A stretch of DNA of 64,000 nucleotides from CAILZL01 sp963791615 (lineage in GTDB: Bacteria; Pseudomonadota; Gammaproteobacteria; Steroidobacterales; Steroidobacteraceae), in the NCBI GenBank assembly GCA_963791615.1, contig CAWBTE010000006.1, positions 992,001 to 1,056,000 on the forward strand, given 5' to 3'. Shown here one piece after another: positions 27,246-36,413 of the stretch (position 1 is the stretch's first letter; each line of letters opens with the position of its first letter). The translations under genes and the position numbers were made by a program. Under the pieces are notes generated by a model. The model saw only the letters and a list, made by a program, of their open reading frames with translations. It made no database searches and had not been told where the DNA came from.

Positions 27246-28801
27246 GCATCCCACCAAACATGGTCAGCAAACGAATATCCCATCAGGCCACCGATAGGGA
27301 TGGAGCCCACACCCTTGAGACGCTTGTCGTAACCGTCGATGAGGCTGATGAACACCGGGATACCGACGCCGCATTTTTCGTGAACCATCACCTGCATGTC
27401 GCCATACATCTGCTTGCGTTTGGCTTCATCGGCTTCGCCACGCGCCGCCATGAGCAGCTGATCGAACTGCGGATTCTTCCAGCCCGATACATTCCAGGTG
27501 GCATCCGATTTGAAGAACAGGCTGAACATCATGTCGGCGGTGGGTCGCGGGTTGTTGTTGCCGAAGCCCAGCGGATGTTTCATCCAGTGATTCGACCAGT
27601 AACCATCAGCAGGCACGCGATTTACCGCCAGCTTCAGACCAACCTTTGCTGCCGACTCCTGCAGCAACGATCCCATATCCACCGAACCTTCGGCGGCCGG
27701 CGTGGCGTATACCGGCAAGCGAACGTCCGACAGATTTAGATTGGCCCGTTTCAGATGAAATCGCGCGCGTTCCGGATCGTATGGCCGCTGCGGCAAACCG
27801 GCGAGGTAGTAAGGATTATTGGGCGGGATGGGCTGATCATTGGCCACCGTGGCGTAACCGCGGAACAGCGCCCTGTCGATCAGTTCGCGATCCAGCAGAT
27901 ACTTCATCGCCAGCACGAAGTCGGGATTGCTGGTGGGCGCTTTATCCTGACGCATGATCAGATCGGTATACAGACCCGACTTGGTTTCCAGCACGGTGTA
28001 ATTGCTCGAGGCGCGAATGCGTTTGGTTGAACGCGGATTGACGGCATTGATCAACTGCACATCACCCGACAGCAGGGCATTGACGCGCGACGACTCGTCG
28101 GGAATACCGATCAATTCGATTTCATCCAGATACGGCCTGCCGGGCTTCCAGTAGTTTTCGTTGCGCACACCCACGGTGCGCACGCCGGGATTGAACTCCT
28201 TGAGCTTGTAGGGTCCGGTGCCGATGGCAGTACGAAAATCGGTCGTGCCATCTTTGACAATCAGGAAGTGCGCATCGGCAAGGATGGTAGGCAGGTCGGC
28301 ATTGGGACTGACCAGTTGTATCTGCACTTCATTCGGCGCCATGGCTTTCACCGATTGAAACTGCTCGGCAATCGCCTTCATCTTCGAACCCACGGCGGGA
28401 TCCTTGTGGCGCAGCAGGGAATACGCCACATCGGCTGCCGTCAGCGTCTTGCCGTCATGAAACACCACGCCGCTGCGCAGCTTGATGGTCCACACGGTAC
28501 TCGCCGTGTCGGAAATGCTTTCGGCCAGCGCCAGTTGCGGCCGCAGGTTGGCGTCGTACTGCGTCAGCCCGCTGTACAACATGTAGTGGCGCGCATAGTC
28601 GGTGGACAGCGCCCCCTTGGCCGGATCGAGCGTATCGGCAGTGGAACTCGACAGGCTGGCAACGCGAATGCGCCCGCCTTTTTTGGGCGGGCGCTGTGCT
28701 GTCTGAGCATGGGCAAAATCGGCAGGCACAAGAACGCCACCCGCAGACGCCACCATACCGGCGGCCAGCAACGATTGCAGTACATCGCGACGTGTAGTCA
28801 T
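27242..28801 (-). CDS. ABC substrate-binding protein, SBP_bac_5 (DppA/OppA) family, Tat-exported
   Basis: 519 residues. The N terminus MTTRRDVLQSLLAAG, with cleavage near AHAQ, is a twin-arginine signal, unusual for this normally Sec-exported family and suggestive of folding or cofactor constraints. Typical family segments are DTLDPAKGALSTDYARH, the solute-binding LRSGVVFHDGKTLTAADVAYSLLRHKDP and GTGPYKLKEFNPGV. It starts 10 bp after the FAD oxidoreductase gene. The ligand is unknown; the enzymes around it point to an amine or amide. Confidence 0.9.
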   Translation of the reverse strand: MTTRRDVLQSLLAAGMVASAGGVLVPADFAHAQTAQRPPKKGGRIRVASLSSSTADTLDPAKGALSTDYARHYMLYSGLTQYDANLRPQLALAESISDTASTVWTIKLRSGVVFHDGKTLTAADVAYSLLRHKDPAVGSKMKAIAEQFQSVKAMAPNEVQIQLVSPNADLPTILADAHFLIVKDGTTDFRTAIGTGPYKLKEFNPGVRTVGVRNENYWKPGRPYLDEIELIGIPDESSRVNALLSGDVQLINAVNPRSTKRIRASSNYTVLETKSGLYTDLIMRQDKAPTSNPDFVLAMKYLLDRELIDRALFRGYATVANDQPIPPNNPYYLAGLPQRPYDPERARFHLKRANLNLSDVRLPVYATPAAEGSVDMGSLLQESAAKVGLKLAVNRVPADGYWSNHWMKHPLGFGNNNPRPTADMMFSLFFKSDATWNVSGWKNPQFDQLLMAARGEADEAKRKQMYGDMQVMVHEKCGVGIPVFISLIDGYDKRLKGVGSIPIGGLMGYSFADHVWWDA

Positions 28802-28811
28802 TGCCCTGTAC

Positions 28812-30101
28812 TCATTGCTTTGGGCTCATTGAAATGTATCCAGCACGCGGTAGTACGGCGCCGACCATGGGCAGGAACCACGGCTTGCCGAAGTGGCCGG
28901 GAATCGCCGGCCAGTCCAGCTGCCAGGGATTGCTGTTCGTCTTGCCGTCCATGACATCGGCCATGATCTGCCCCATGTGCACCGACATCTGCACGCCATG
29001 GCCGCTGTAACCCATGGAATAGAACAAGCCTTCATGTTCGCCTGCGCGTGGCAGGCGATCAGCCGTGATATCCACCAGACCGCCCCAGCAATAGTCGATG
29101 CGCACCGCAGCCAGTTCGGGAAACACCTTGGCCAGTGTGTCGCGCAGGATGTGGCCACTCTTCTGATCGGAACGCGGATTGGACATGGCGAAGCGTGCGC
29201 GCCCACCAAACAACAAGCGACCATCGGCCGTGGCGCGAAAATAATTGCCGATGTTGCGGCTGGTCACATACGAACGTTGCTGCGGTATCAGACGCTTGAG
29301 CACCGCAGGATCAAGCGGTTCAGTCACCACGATGAAACTGCCTACCGGCGCGAGACGCCGCTGGAACCAGTAGAAGGGACCGTTGCTGGTGCTGCCGGTG
29401 GCGACCAGCACCTGCGCCGCATCGATGGTGCCGCGCGCTGACGTCACGCGATGACTGTTGCCCGACAGACGTTGCAGACCAGTCACGGCTGCGGATTCGT
29501 AAATACGCACGCCGCGCCGTGCTGCCGCGTCGGCAAGACCGACACCAAACTTGCCCACATGCAATTGCGCGCTGGTGGTCTGCAGCAGACCACCATGAAA
29601 CTGATCCGAGTCCACTTCATCACGAATGCGCTCGGGTGAAATCAGATACACATTCTGGTCAACATCCGCATGGATCGCTGCACAAGTGCGCGCCAGCTTG
29701 TCGTAGTGTTTCGGTTTGGCCGCCAGCTTGAGCCTGCCCACACGGCGAAACTCGCAATCGATGGCTTCTTCGACAGCTATCTTTTCAACTGAATCCACCG
29801 CTGCCTGATAGGCGCGATAAAACTTGCCGGCCTGCTCGCGACCCAGGCTCTGCGCCAGCGCGGCGTAGTCATGCGCCAGACCGGTATTGCATTGCCCGCC
29901 ATTGCGGCCCGAGGCTTCACCGACTACCCGACCGGCTTCCAGCACCACCACCGAGGCATTGCGTTTGGCCAGCGCCAGCGCGGTGGCCAGGCCGGTAAAA
30001 CCGCCGCCGATGATCACCACATCGGCACGGCCCTCAACGGCGCCCGCGGCGCCGTGAGTGAAGACCGGTGCAGTATCGAGCCAGTAGGATTCGAGTTTCA
30101 T
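28812..30101 (-). CDS. FAD-dependent amine/amino-acid oxidoreductase (PuuB/DadA-like), copy 2
   Basis: 429 residues, clearly paralogous end to end with the gene at 16402-17679. Shared features are the MKLESYWLDT start, the FAD motif VIIGGGFTGLATAL, EASGRNGGQCN, YCWGG.VD, SMGYSGHG and the ending WPAIPGHFGKPWFLP. The family contains gamma-glutamylputrescine oxidase and D-amino-acid dehydrogenases. It lies between the HAD hydrolase and the transporter, with 10-41 bp spacers, and is presumably co-transcribed with them. It would oxidise the imported amine or a product of the M20 hydrolase. The substrate cannot be named. Confidence 0.87.
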   Translation of the reverse strand: MKLESYWLDTAPVFTHGAAGAVEGRADVVIIGGGFTGLATALALAKRNASVVVLEAGRVVGEASGRNGGQCNTGLAHDYAALAQSLGREQAGKFYRAYQAAVDSVEKIAVEEAIDCEFRRVGRLKLAAKPKHYDKLARTCAAIHADVDQNVYLISPERIRDEVDSDQFHGGLLQTTSAQLHVGKFGVGLADAAARRGVRIYESAAVTGLQRLSGNSHRVTSARGTIDAAQVLVATGSTSNGPFYWFQRRLAPVGSFIVVTEPLDPAVLKRLIPQQRSYVTSRNIGNYFRATADGRLLFGGRARFAMSNPRSDQKSGHILRDTLAKVFPELAAVRIDYCWGGLVDITADRLPRAGEHEGLFYSMGYSGHGVQMSVHMGQIMADVMDGKTNSNPWQLDWPAIPGHFGKPWFLPMVGAVLPRAGYISMSPKQ

Positions 30102-30142
30102 GCGACTCGTTAACCGTGCAAGCTGCGGTGATTGATATGACG

Positions 30143-30811
30143 CTACAGACCCACGACACCGGCCAGACCGCCGATATCCTTGATTTCAGTGTAGCCATAA
30201 GCGGGACAACCCGGCTCATGACCGCGCGCCACGAACACCTTGTTGCGAATGCCGATATCGTTGGCCGACATCAGATCGTAACGCAAGCTCGATGACACAT
30301 GCAGGATGTGTTCAGGACCACAACCCAGCTGGTCGAGCATGTATTCAAATGCTTTCAGGCGTGGCTTGTACGCCTGCGCCTGCTGCGCGGTATACACCTT
30401 GTGAAACGGTGCGCCCAGCTTGGCGACGTTGTCATGAATCTGTTCGTTCATGGCATTGGAGAGAATCACCAACGGAATCTCTTTGGCAACTTTCGCCAGG
30501 CCCGCCGGCACATCAGGGTGCGGGCCCCAGGTGGGCACCGCGTCATAGAAGCGACGCGCCTCTTCGGAACGGAACTCGATCTTCCAGAGCTTGCAGGTTC
30601 GCTCCACGGCATTGTGCAGGATGTCGGCATACGGCTTCCAGTCGCCCATCACTTCATCGAGGCGATAGGCCGAGAAGTCGCGCACGAACTGATCCATGTG
30701 TTCCGGCTTGATGCGATCGGGAAAAATCTCGCGCGCCATATCGCCCATGCGGAAATGGATCAAGGTGCCGTAACAATCGAAGCTGATGTACTTGGGCCTG
30801 AAGCTGCTCAT
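30143..30811 (-). CDS. HAD-superfamily hydrolase, haloacid dehalogenase type II-like
   Basis: 222 residues. HAD motif I is FDCYGTLI, motif II is VILSNAM, motif III has the Lys in AYKPRLKAFEYML, and motif IV is reduced to HVSSSLRYDLMSAND. The FDCYGTLI opening and SSSLRYDL segment match L-2-haloacid dehalogenase-like proteins, but many of these act on phosphorylated or other substrates. It heads the minus-strand transport/oxidase operon, divergent from the aminotransferase across 457 bp. A related HAD gene (frameshifted) lies at 44448-45171. Confidence 0.85.
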   Translation of the reverse strand: MSSFRPKYISFDCYGTLIHFRMGDMAREIFPDRIKPEHMDQFVRDFSAYRLDEVMGDWKPYADILHNAVERTCKLWKIEFRSEEARRFYDAVPTWGPHPDVPAGLAKVAKEIPLVILSNAMNEQIHDNVAKLGAPFHKVYTAQQAQAYKPRLKAFEYMLDQLGCGPEHILHVSSSLRYDLMSANDIGIRNKVFVARGHEPGCPAYGYTEIKDIGGLAGVVGL

Positions 30812-31268
30812 GGTTCTGTTTCCAGTATTGGTGGCGGACTACATCAGTAACATCCGGAAGCCGCCGTATCCGGATCACTATCTGCAGTGGTTCGGCCGCT
30901 GCCGCAAGCAGCAACCAGCCGTCGCAAGGTAAGTACAACTACAACATGAGAATGACTGGCGATCTCCCGGATTTGCGGCCTGCAATCGCACAATGCGCCA
31001 TTTTGACGGGCTGAATCAGCATACTTTGCCGTGCACAAAAATTTTGCGCTGCTCTGGAGCTGGCACCGGCAGCGTCTTTTCAATACATACATCGAGCCAG
31101 TGGCACGGCACGTTTGCCCTGCTCAGAACAGGCGCATTCCTGCACATCGGCACAAAATGCCAAGCGTGGCAAAAAAACGGAATCTCGTTCGTGTCGCGGC
31201 GGTGAATGCAGGACTACTGAGCAAATGCGACCCGCTAAGGTAGCTACCACCTAACCGGTGTACACATC
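30812..31268. other. Divergent control region between the two catabolic operons
   Basis: This 457-bp spacer separates the start of the HAD-transporter operon (minus) from the start of the aminotransferase operon (plus), so it must hold promoters for both. I found no gene, no strong sigma-70 pair and no clear palindromic operator. It is AT-richer than the flanking genes around 31000-31090 and 31160-31185. Confidence 0.45.
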
Positions 31269-32648
31269 ATGCCTACCCCCTCACTTGTTGCACTTGATCG
31301 CGATCACCTGATTCACCCCGTGACCAATTTGCGCGCCCATGAGCGCAAGGGCGTCACGGTGCTGGAGTCGGGACGCGGCGCTTATCTGCGCGATGCCCAG
31401 GGTAACGAGCTGCTGGATGCATTCTCGGGGCTGTGGTGCGTCAATGTGGGTTACGGCCAGGAAAGCATCGTGCGCGTGGCCGCCGAGCAGATGAGCCGTC
31501 TGCCCTATGCCACCGGCTATTTCGACTTCGGTTCGGAACCCGCGATCCGTCTGGCCGCGAAGCTGATTGAACTGGCGCCTTCATCGTTGCGCCATGTGTA
31601 TTTCTCGCTTGGTGGCTCGGATGCGGTGGACGCGGCCATTCGCTACATCACTCACTATTACAACGCGCTGGGCCAACCCCAACGCAAACATTTCATTGCC
31701 CTGCAGCGCGGCTATCACGGCTCGACCGCGCTGGGCTCGGGTATGACCGGCTTGGCGGCGTTTCATCGCAACTTCGATGTGCCACAGGCCAATCAGCATC
31801 ACATTCCGCCGCCCTACCCGTATCGCAGCCCGGTGGGCAGCGATCCGAAAGCGATCATTGCCTCATCGGTGGCGGCATTGCGCGCCAAGGTCAACGAGCT
31901 GGGCGCGGATCGCGTCGCCGCATTTTTCTGCGAACCGATTATCGGTTCCGGTGGTGTGCTGGTGCCGCCCAAAGGCTGGCTGAAAGCCATGCGCGACACC
32001 TGCACCGAGCTGGGCATCCTGATGCTGGTGGACGAAGTGATCACCGGCTTTGGCCGCACCGGTCCCTTGTTCGCCTGTGCAGCCGAAGACGTCAAACCCG
32101 ACCTGATGACCATGGCCAAAGGGCTCACCGCCGGTTATGCACCCATGGGTGCGCTGCTGATGTCCGAGGCGATTTACGCCGGCATCGCCGACAATACCCC
32201 GGAAGATGCAGCCATCGGGCACGGACAGACCTATTCCGCACATCCGGTCAGCGCCGCAATTGGCCTTGAAGTGCTGCGCCTGTATCACGAAGGCGGCCTG
32301 CTGGCGAATGGCGTTGCACAAGCGCCCTACTTTGCCGAAGGTCTGCAGCGAATGTTGCAGCATCCCCTGGTCGGTGATGCACGTCAGCGGGGTCTGCTGG
32401 GCGCGCTGGAACTGGTCTCCGACAAAGCCAGCAAACGCGCCTTTGCGCCGGAGCTGCGCCTGCATGAACGCATCGCGCAAACTGCGTATCGCAATGGCGT
32501 CATAGTCCGTGTATTCGCCGATAACATCATCGGCTTCGCTCCGGCGCTGTGTTACAGCCACGAAGATTTTGAACTGATGTTTGCGCGCCTGCAAAAGACC
32601 CTGGACGACATGCTGGAGCACGCCGACGTGCGCGCTGCTTTGAAATGA
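31269..32648 (+). CDS. Class III aminotransferase (omega-amino acid/polyamine:pyruvate type)
   Basis: 459 residues, PLP fold type I. The segment LLDAFSGLWCVNVGYGQ is typical of omega-amino acid:pyruvate and putrescine/spermidine:pyruvate transaminases. YFSLGGSDAVDAAIR, the cofactor Asp in LVDEVITGFGRTG and the Schiff-base Lys in MAKGLTAGYAPMG are all present. It transfers a terminal amino group to pyruvate or another ketoacid, giving an aldehyde for the GabD-like enzyme three genes on. It is the first gene of the plus-strand operon, followed by a repeat-containing 181-bp spacer. Confidence 0.9.
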   Translation: MPTPSLVALDRDHLIHPVTNLRAHERKGVTVLESGRGAYLRDAQGNELLDAFSGLWCVNVGYGQESIVRVAAEQMSRLPYATGYFDFGSEPAIRLAAKLIELAPSSLRHVYFSLGGSDAVDAAIRYITHYYNALGQPQRKHFIALQRGYHGSTALGSGMTGLAAFHRNFDVPQANQHHIPPPYPYRSPVGSDPKAIIASSVAALRAKVNELGADRVAAFFCEPIIGSGGVLVPPKGWLKAMRDTCTELGILMLVDEVITGFGRTGPLFACAAEDVKPDLMTMAKGLTAGYAPMGALLMSEAIYAGIADNTPEDAAIGHGQTYSAHPVSAAIGLEVLRLYHEGGLLANGVAQAPYFAEGLQRMLQHPLVGDARQRGLLGALELVSDKASKRAFAPELRLHERIAQTAYRNGVIVRVFADNIIGFAPALCYSHEDFELMFARLQKTLDDMLEHADVRAALK

Positions 32649-32696
32649 GCTTGAAGTAGATGGCAATAGATAAGCCGAAGTTTCTCTTTGAACTTC

Positions 32697-32790
32697 ACCT
32701 CTCCCCTTGCGGGAGAGGTCGCGCGCAGCGCGGGTGAGGGGTTTGCATCGAGAAGCACCCTCACCCCAACCCTCTCCCTTAGGGAGAGGG
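32697..32790. repeat. Interspersed palindromic repeat of the CCCTCACCCCAACCC type
   Basis: ACCTCTCCC, GGGAGAGGT and GGTGAGGGG in the left half are mirrored by CCCTCACCCCAACCCTCTCCC-type sequence and GGGAGAGGG in the right half, giving nested hairpins. This pattern is common in intergenic DNA of many proteobacteria. It lies between the aminotransferase and TtuC-like genes and may weaken read-through. Confidence 0.8.
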
Positions 32791-32829
32791 AGTTTCAATG
32801 AAGACCCGACTGCTTCATATGAGTTTTAT

Positions 32830-33921
32830 ATGACTCCGCAATTCAAGATCGCAGTGATCGCCGGTGACGGCATCGGCAAGGAAGTCATGCCGGAAGGCCT
32901 GCGCGCGCTGGATGCTGCGGCGGCACGCTTCGACATGCAGATCCAGTACACACACATCGACTGGGCGAATTGCGACTATTACGCACGCACCGGACAGATG
33001 ATGCCCGATGACTGGAAAGCGCAATTGTCCGGAATGGATGCGATTTACTTTGGTGCAGTTGGCTGGCCGGCCGTAGTGCCTGATCACATTTCTTTATGGG
33101 GTTCGCTGCTGAAGTTTCGCCGCGAATTCGATCAGTACATTAATCTGCGGCCGGCCAGAACTTTTACCGGTGTGCCCTGCCCGCTCAGTGGAAAAGGTCC
33201 GGGCGATATCGACATGATGATCGTGCGCGAAAATACCGAAGGCGAATATTCTTCAGTCGGCGGCGTGATGTTTGAAGGCACACCGCGAGAAGTGGTGATG
33301 CAACAGGCGATATTCACTCGTCACGGTAGTGAACGCGTACTCAAGTACGCCTTCGACCTGGCCATGCAACGCAAACGCAAACATGTCACCGTCGCCACCA
33401 AGAGCAATGGCATCGCCATCAGCATGCCGTGGTGGGACGCACGCGCTGCCGAAGTGGCTAGTCTGTATCCGGATATCAGCTGGGACAAACAGCATATCGA
33501 CATTCTGTGTGCACGCTTTGTGCTGCAACCACAGCGCTTTGATGTGGTAGTCGCCTCCAACTTGTTTGGTGACATTCTGTCCGACCTGGGACCGGCCTGC
33601 ACTGGCACCATCGGCCTCGCACCTTCGGCCAATCTCAATCCGAATCGCAATCATCCATCGATGTTTGAACCCGTGCATGGTTCGGCGCCGGATATCTACG
33701 GCAAGAACATCGCCAACCCAGTGGCCATGATCTGGTCCGGCGCGATGATGCTGGATTTTCTGGGCAACGGCGCGGGTCCGGCCCATGAAGCGCACAACGC
33801 CATCGTCGCGGCCATTGAAACCGTATTGGCAAACGGCCCGCGCACACCCGATCTGGGCGGCGAAGCATCGACTACCGACATGGGCATGGCGATTGCCGCG
33901 GAGATTGCGCGGGGTGATTGA
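32830..33921 (+). CDS. Tartrate/D-malate dehydrogenase-like beta-decarboxylating dehydrogenase
   Basis: 363 residues of the isocitrate/isopropylmalate dehydrogenase family. The opening FKIAVIAGDGIGKEVMPEGL, substrate arginines in LLKFRREFDQYINLRPAR, VRENTEGEYSSVGG, the catalytic Lys in TKSNGI and the metal Asp in ASNLFGDILSDLGP are present. YINLRP followed by ENTEGEYS is the tartrate (TtuC)/D-malate (DmlA) branch rather than LeuB. The reading frame is open upstream through the repeat, but ATG 32830 begins exactly at the family start. It would turn a 2-hydroxydiacid into a ketoacid for central metabolism. Substrate not determined. Confidence 0.87.
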   Translation: MTPQFKIAVIAGDGIGKEVMPEGLRALDAAAARFDMQIQYTHIDWANCDYYARTGQMMPDDWKAQLSGMDAIYFGAVGWPAVVPDHISLWGSLLKFRREFDQYINLRPARTFTGVPCPLSGKGPGDIDMMIVRENTEGEYSSVGGVMFEGTPREVVMQQAIFTRHGSERVLKYAFDLAMQRKRKHVTVATKSNGIAISMPWWDARAAEVASLYPDISWDKQHIDILCARFVLQPQRFDVVVASNLFGDILSDLGPACTGTIGLAPSANLNPNRNHPSMFEPVHGSAPDIYGKNIANPVAMIWSGAMMLDFLGNGAGPAHEAHNAIVAAIETVLANGPRTPDLGGEASTTDMGMAIAAEIARGD

Positions 33922-33930
33922 AACACAGAA

Positions 33931-34031
33931 CCCTTCGACAGGCTCAGGGCGAACGAAAGTGAAATCGTTGTCTGTGCCATTCCATTCATTGTTCTTTGTT
34001 CTATTCCGTTCGTGGTGAGCTTGTCGAACCA
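33931..34031. repeat. Inverted repeat of the TTCGACA-GCTCA type
   Basis: The left arm (33931-33956) contains CTTCGACAGGCTCAGGGC and the right arm (34007-34031), read on the other strand, contains GTTCGACAAGCTCACCAC. The arms flank about 50 bp. It occupies most of the 145-bp gap between the TtuC-like gene and the GabD-like gene, and is a different family from the repeats at 32697 and 36317. Confidence 0.8.
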
Positions 34032-34066
34032 CTCCGCTCACAATACTTCGTCTGCAGACCACCACC

Positions 34067-35548
34067 ATGCCACTCACCCTGACCCGCCCCGACCTGCTGT
34101 GCACCCAGAACTTCATCGCCGGTGAATGGCGAGACGCCAGCGACGCGCAGCGCTATGTGGTCGAAGATCCCGCCAGCAATGAAATTATTGCCCACGTGCC
34201 CGACAGCGGCATTGCCGACGCGCAGGCTGCGGCGGACGCAGCGCAGGCAGCCTTTCCCGCGTGGCGCGCGCGCAATGCACGCGAACGTTCACACCTGTTG
34301 AAGCGCTGGCATGCGGCCATGATCGCCAACAGCGAAGATCTGGCTCGACTCATTTCCCGCGAACAAGGCAAACCGCTGGCGGAAGCACGCGGCGAGGTGG
34401 CCTATGGCGCCGCGTATGTCGAATGGTTTTCGGAAGAGGCAGTACGCGCCAATGGCGACATCCTGCCGAAACTGACCCCCAACAGGAAAATGATGGTGGT
34501 GCGAGAACCCGTCGGTGTCGTCGCCGCCGTGACGCCCTGGAATTTTCCGCTGGCCATGATTGCCCGCAAGATTGCCCCGGCGCTGGCCGCCGGTTGCACG
34601 GTGGTGGCCAAGCCGGCGGAAGACACACCACTGACTGCACTTGCGCTGGTGAAGCTGCTGGAAGAAGCCGGTTGTCCGGCCGGTGTAGTGAACATCGTTA
34701 CCGCATCACGTCCACACACACCGGATACCGTGGGCGCCTGGCTGAAAGATTCCCGGGTACGCAAAATTACTTTCACCGGCTCCACGGCCGTGGGCAAGTA
34801 TCTGGCGCGCGAATCGGCTGACACTCTCAAAAAGTTATCGCTGGAACTGGGCGGCAACGCGCCGTTCATTGTGTTCGAGGATGCCGATCTGGATGCCGCC
34901 GTTGAAGGTTTGATGCGCGCCAAATTCCGCAATGGTGGTCAGGCCTGCGTCAGTCCGAACCGCATTTACGTGCATGAATCTGTGTACGAAACTTTCTCGC
35001 AGAAGCTGGCGCAGCGGGTTGACGCCTTGCGCGTCGGCCCTGCGATACGTGCAGACTCGCAGATCGGCCCCATGATCAATGCCCGCGCCGTCGACAAGAT
35101 CGAACGCCATGTGCAGGACGCCATCACTCGTGGCGCAAAGCTTCTGGCCGGCGGCAAGCGCCTGCGCAACGACATCGCCAACGGCCCCAACTACTACGCA
35201 CCCACGGTACTGGGCGATGCCAGCCCCAACATGATGCTGAGCTGCGAAGAAACCTTTGGCCCTGTAGTGCCGCTGTTCCGGTTCAGCGATGAAGCCGACG
35301 TAGTGCGACAGGCCAATGACACCCCCTTTGGACTTGCCGCCTATTTCTATGCACGCGATATCAAGCGTATCTGGCGCGTCGCCGATCAGCTGGAAACCGG
35401 GGTTGTCGGCATCAACGAAGGCGTGATCAGCAGCGAAGCCGCACCCTTCGGCGGCGTCAAGGAATCGGGTTATGGCCGCGAAGGTTCCATTTATGGTCTG
35501 GATGACTACATGCACCTCAAGTATCTCTGTTATGGAGAAATCGAGTGA
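34067..35548 (+). CDS. Succinate-semialdehyde dehydrogenase-like aldehyde dehydrogenase
   Basis: 493 residues, complete. PWNFPLAMIARKIAPAL, KPAEDTPLTAL, the general-base Glu in LELGGNAPFIVFEDADLD and the catalytic Cys in NGGQACVSPNRI follow the GabD pattern; the C-terminal PFGGVKESGYGREGS is also GabD-like. It oxidises a semialdehyde (succinate, glutarate or related), fitting the product of the class III aminotransferase in the same operon. The stop overlaps the GTG start of the cupin gene. The general family is certain, and GabD-type specificity is likely but unproven. Confidence 0.9.
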   Translation: MPLTLTRPDLLCTQNFIAGEWRDASDAQRYVVEDPASNEIIAHVPDSGIADAQAAADAAQAAFPAWRARNARERSHLLKRWHAAMIANSEDLARLISREQGKPLAEARGEVAYGAAYVEWFSEEAVRANGDILPKLTPNRKMMVVREPVGVVAAVTPWNFPLAMIARKIAPALAAGCTVVAKPAEDTPLTALALVKLLEEAGCPAGVVNIVTASRPHTPDTVGAWLKDSRVRKITFTGSTAVGKYLARESADTLKKLSLELGGNAPFIVFEDADLDAAVEGLMRAKFRNGGQACVSPNRIYVHESVYETFSQKLAQRVDALRVGPAIRADSQIGPMINARAVDKIERHVQDAITRGAKLLAGGKRLRNDIANGPNYYAPTVLGDASPNMMLSCEETFGPVVPLFRFSDEADVVRQANDTPFGLAAYFYARDIKRIWRVADQLETGVVGINEGVISSEAAPFGGVKESGYGREGSIYGLDDYMHLKYLCYGEIE

Positions 35549-36261
35549 CAACCGCATTGTGTTCACTACTGCGCGGTGGTGTCCCTGCCGACCTCAGTGC
35601 GCTGGCACCCACCGGCCTTGGCGACAATGATCCGTTTGCGGACCAGCGGTTGATTGCCTGGCAAGGCGAGCGCCGGGCGGCGATTGGCCAGATCACCTGG
35701 CACGGCTCCCTGTATCACGGACGTTACCCGCACACCGAATTGTTCGTGGTGCACAGCGGAGTACTGCTGCTGGAAGCTGGCGCCACCACATTACACATCA
35801 CAGCCGGTGAAGCAGCCCTGATTCCACAGGGCACCGCTATCAGCATTCGCGCAACCGCACCCGTGCAATGGAGCTTCTGCTCTGCAACTGCGGCGAACAT
35901 CGGTATCGAGCAACCGGTGCAGAAGATAAATTTTGCCGTGCCGCTGAAACCCTCCTCACCACCCGCAGCCGAAGTGCTGCTCAGCAGCGAACCACAGTGC
36001 CGCAGCGGCGGCGTGTTTGCCGATGAGGACATCAAGGTACGCGTCGGTATCTGGGATTCAACGCCCTACACCCGCAAAGAAATACCGCACCGTCTCAACG
36101 AACTCATGTACCTGCTGGAAGGCAGCGTGACGCTTACGGATTCAACAGGAACACCACATGTGTTCAATCAGGGCGACATCGTGTTTGTGCCGAAAGGCAC
36201 ACCCTGCGCATGGCATAGCCCGGTGATGGTGAAGAAGCTGTACTGGGTGCAGGAAACTTGA
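35545..36261 (+). CDS. Bicupin protein of unknown role
   Basis: 238 residues with two cupin domains. Domain 1 (about 50-115) has YPHTELFVVHSGVLLLEAG and ends in LIPQGTAISI; domain 2 (about 165-235) has IPHRLNELMYLLEGSVTLTD and DIVFVPKGTPCAWHS. Potential metal ligands are the His and Glu of PHTE in domain 1, and the His and Glu of HRLNE plus the His in AWHS in domain 2. The start is GTG 35545, with GGAGA 7 nt upstream, overlapping the dehydrogenase stop. Such small cupins often accompany amino-acid or polyamine catabolic genes, as isomerases or sensors. No function can be assigned. Confidence 0.8.
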   Translation: MTTALCSLLRGGVPADLSALAPTGLGDNDPFADQRLIAWQGERRAAIGQITWHGSLYHGRYPHTELFVVHSGVLLLEAGATTLHITAGEAALIPQGTAISIRATAPVQWSFCSATAANIGIEQPVQKINFAVPLKPSSPPAAEVLLSSEPQCRSGGVFADEDIKVRVGIWDSTPYTRKEIPHRLNELMYLLEGSVTLTDSTGTPHVFNQGDIVFVPKGTPCAWHSPVMVKKLYWVQET

Positions 36262-36316
36262 GCAACGAAGGCATCGGTTCCGCTCTCCATGGTGCTGTAT
36301 TAAAAAGCGTGGTCGT

Positions 36317-36384
36317 GTAGGGGCGGCTCGCGAGCCGCCCTCCGGATTCAGAAACGAGAAGGGCGATTCGCGAATCGCCCCTAC
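36317..36384. repeat. REP-like element, second full copy
   Basis: Two perfect 20-bp palindromes, GGGCGGCTCGCGAGCCGCCC (36321-36340) and GGGCGATTCGCGAATCGCCC (36361-36380), bounded by GTAG and CTAC as in the copy at 22291-22355. It lies between the convergent cupin and PepSY genes. Confidence 0.87.
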
Positions 36385-36413
36385 GCTAAGGAGGGTCTGA
36401 TTTACCTCGGATT

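Noticed and set aside
22291..36384. CRISPR-like repeat spacing
   Set aside because: The repeats are few, far apart and palindromic REP-type elements; there are no regular spacers and no cas genes.
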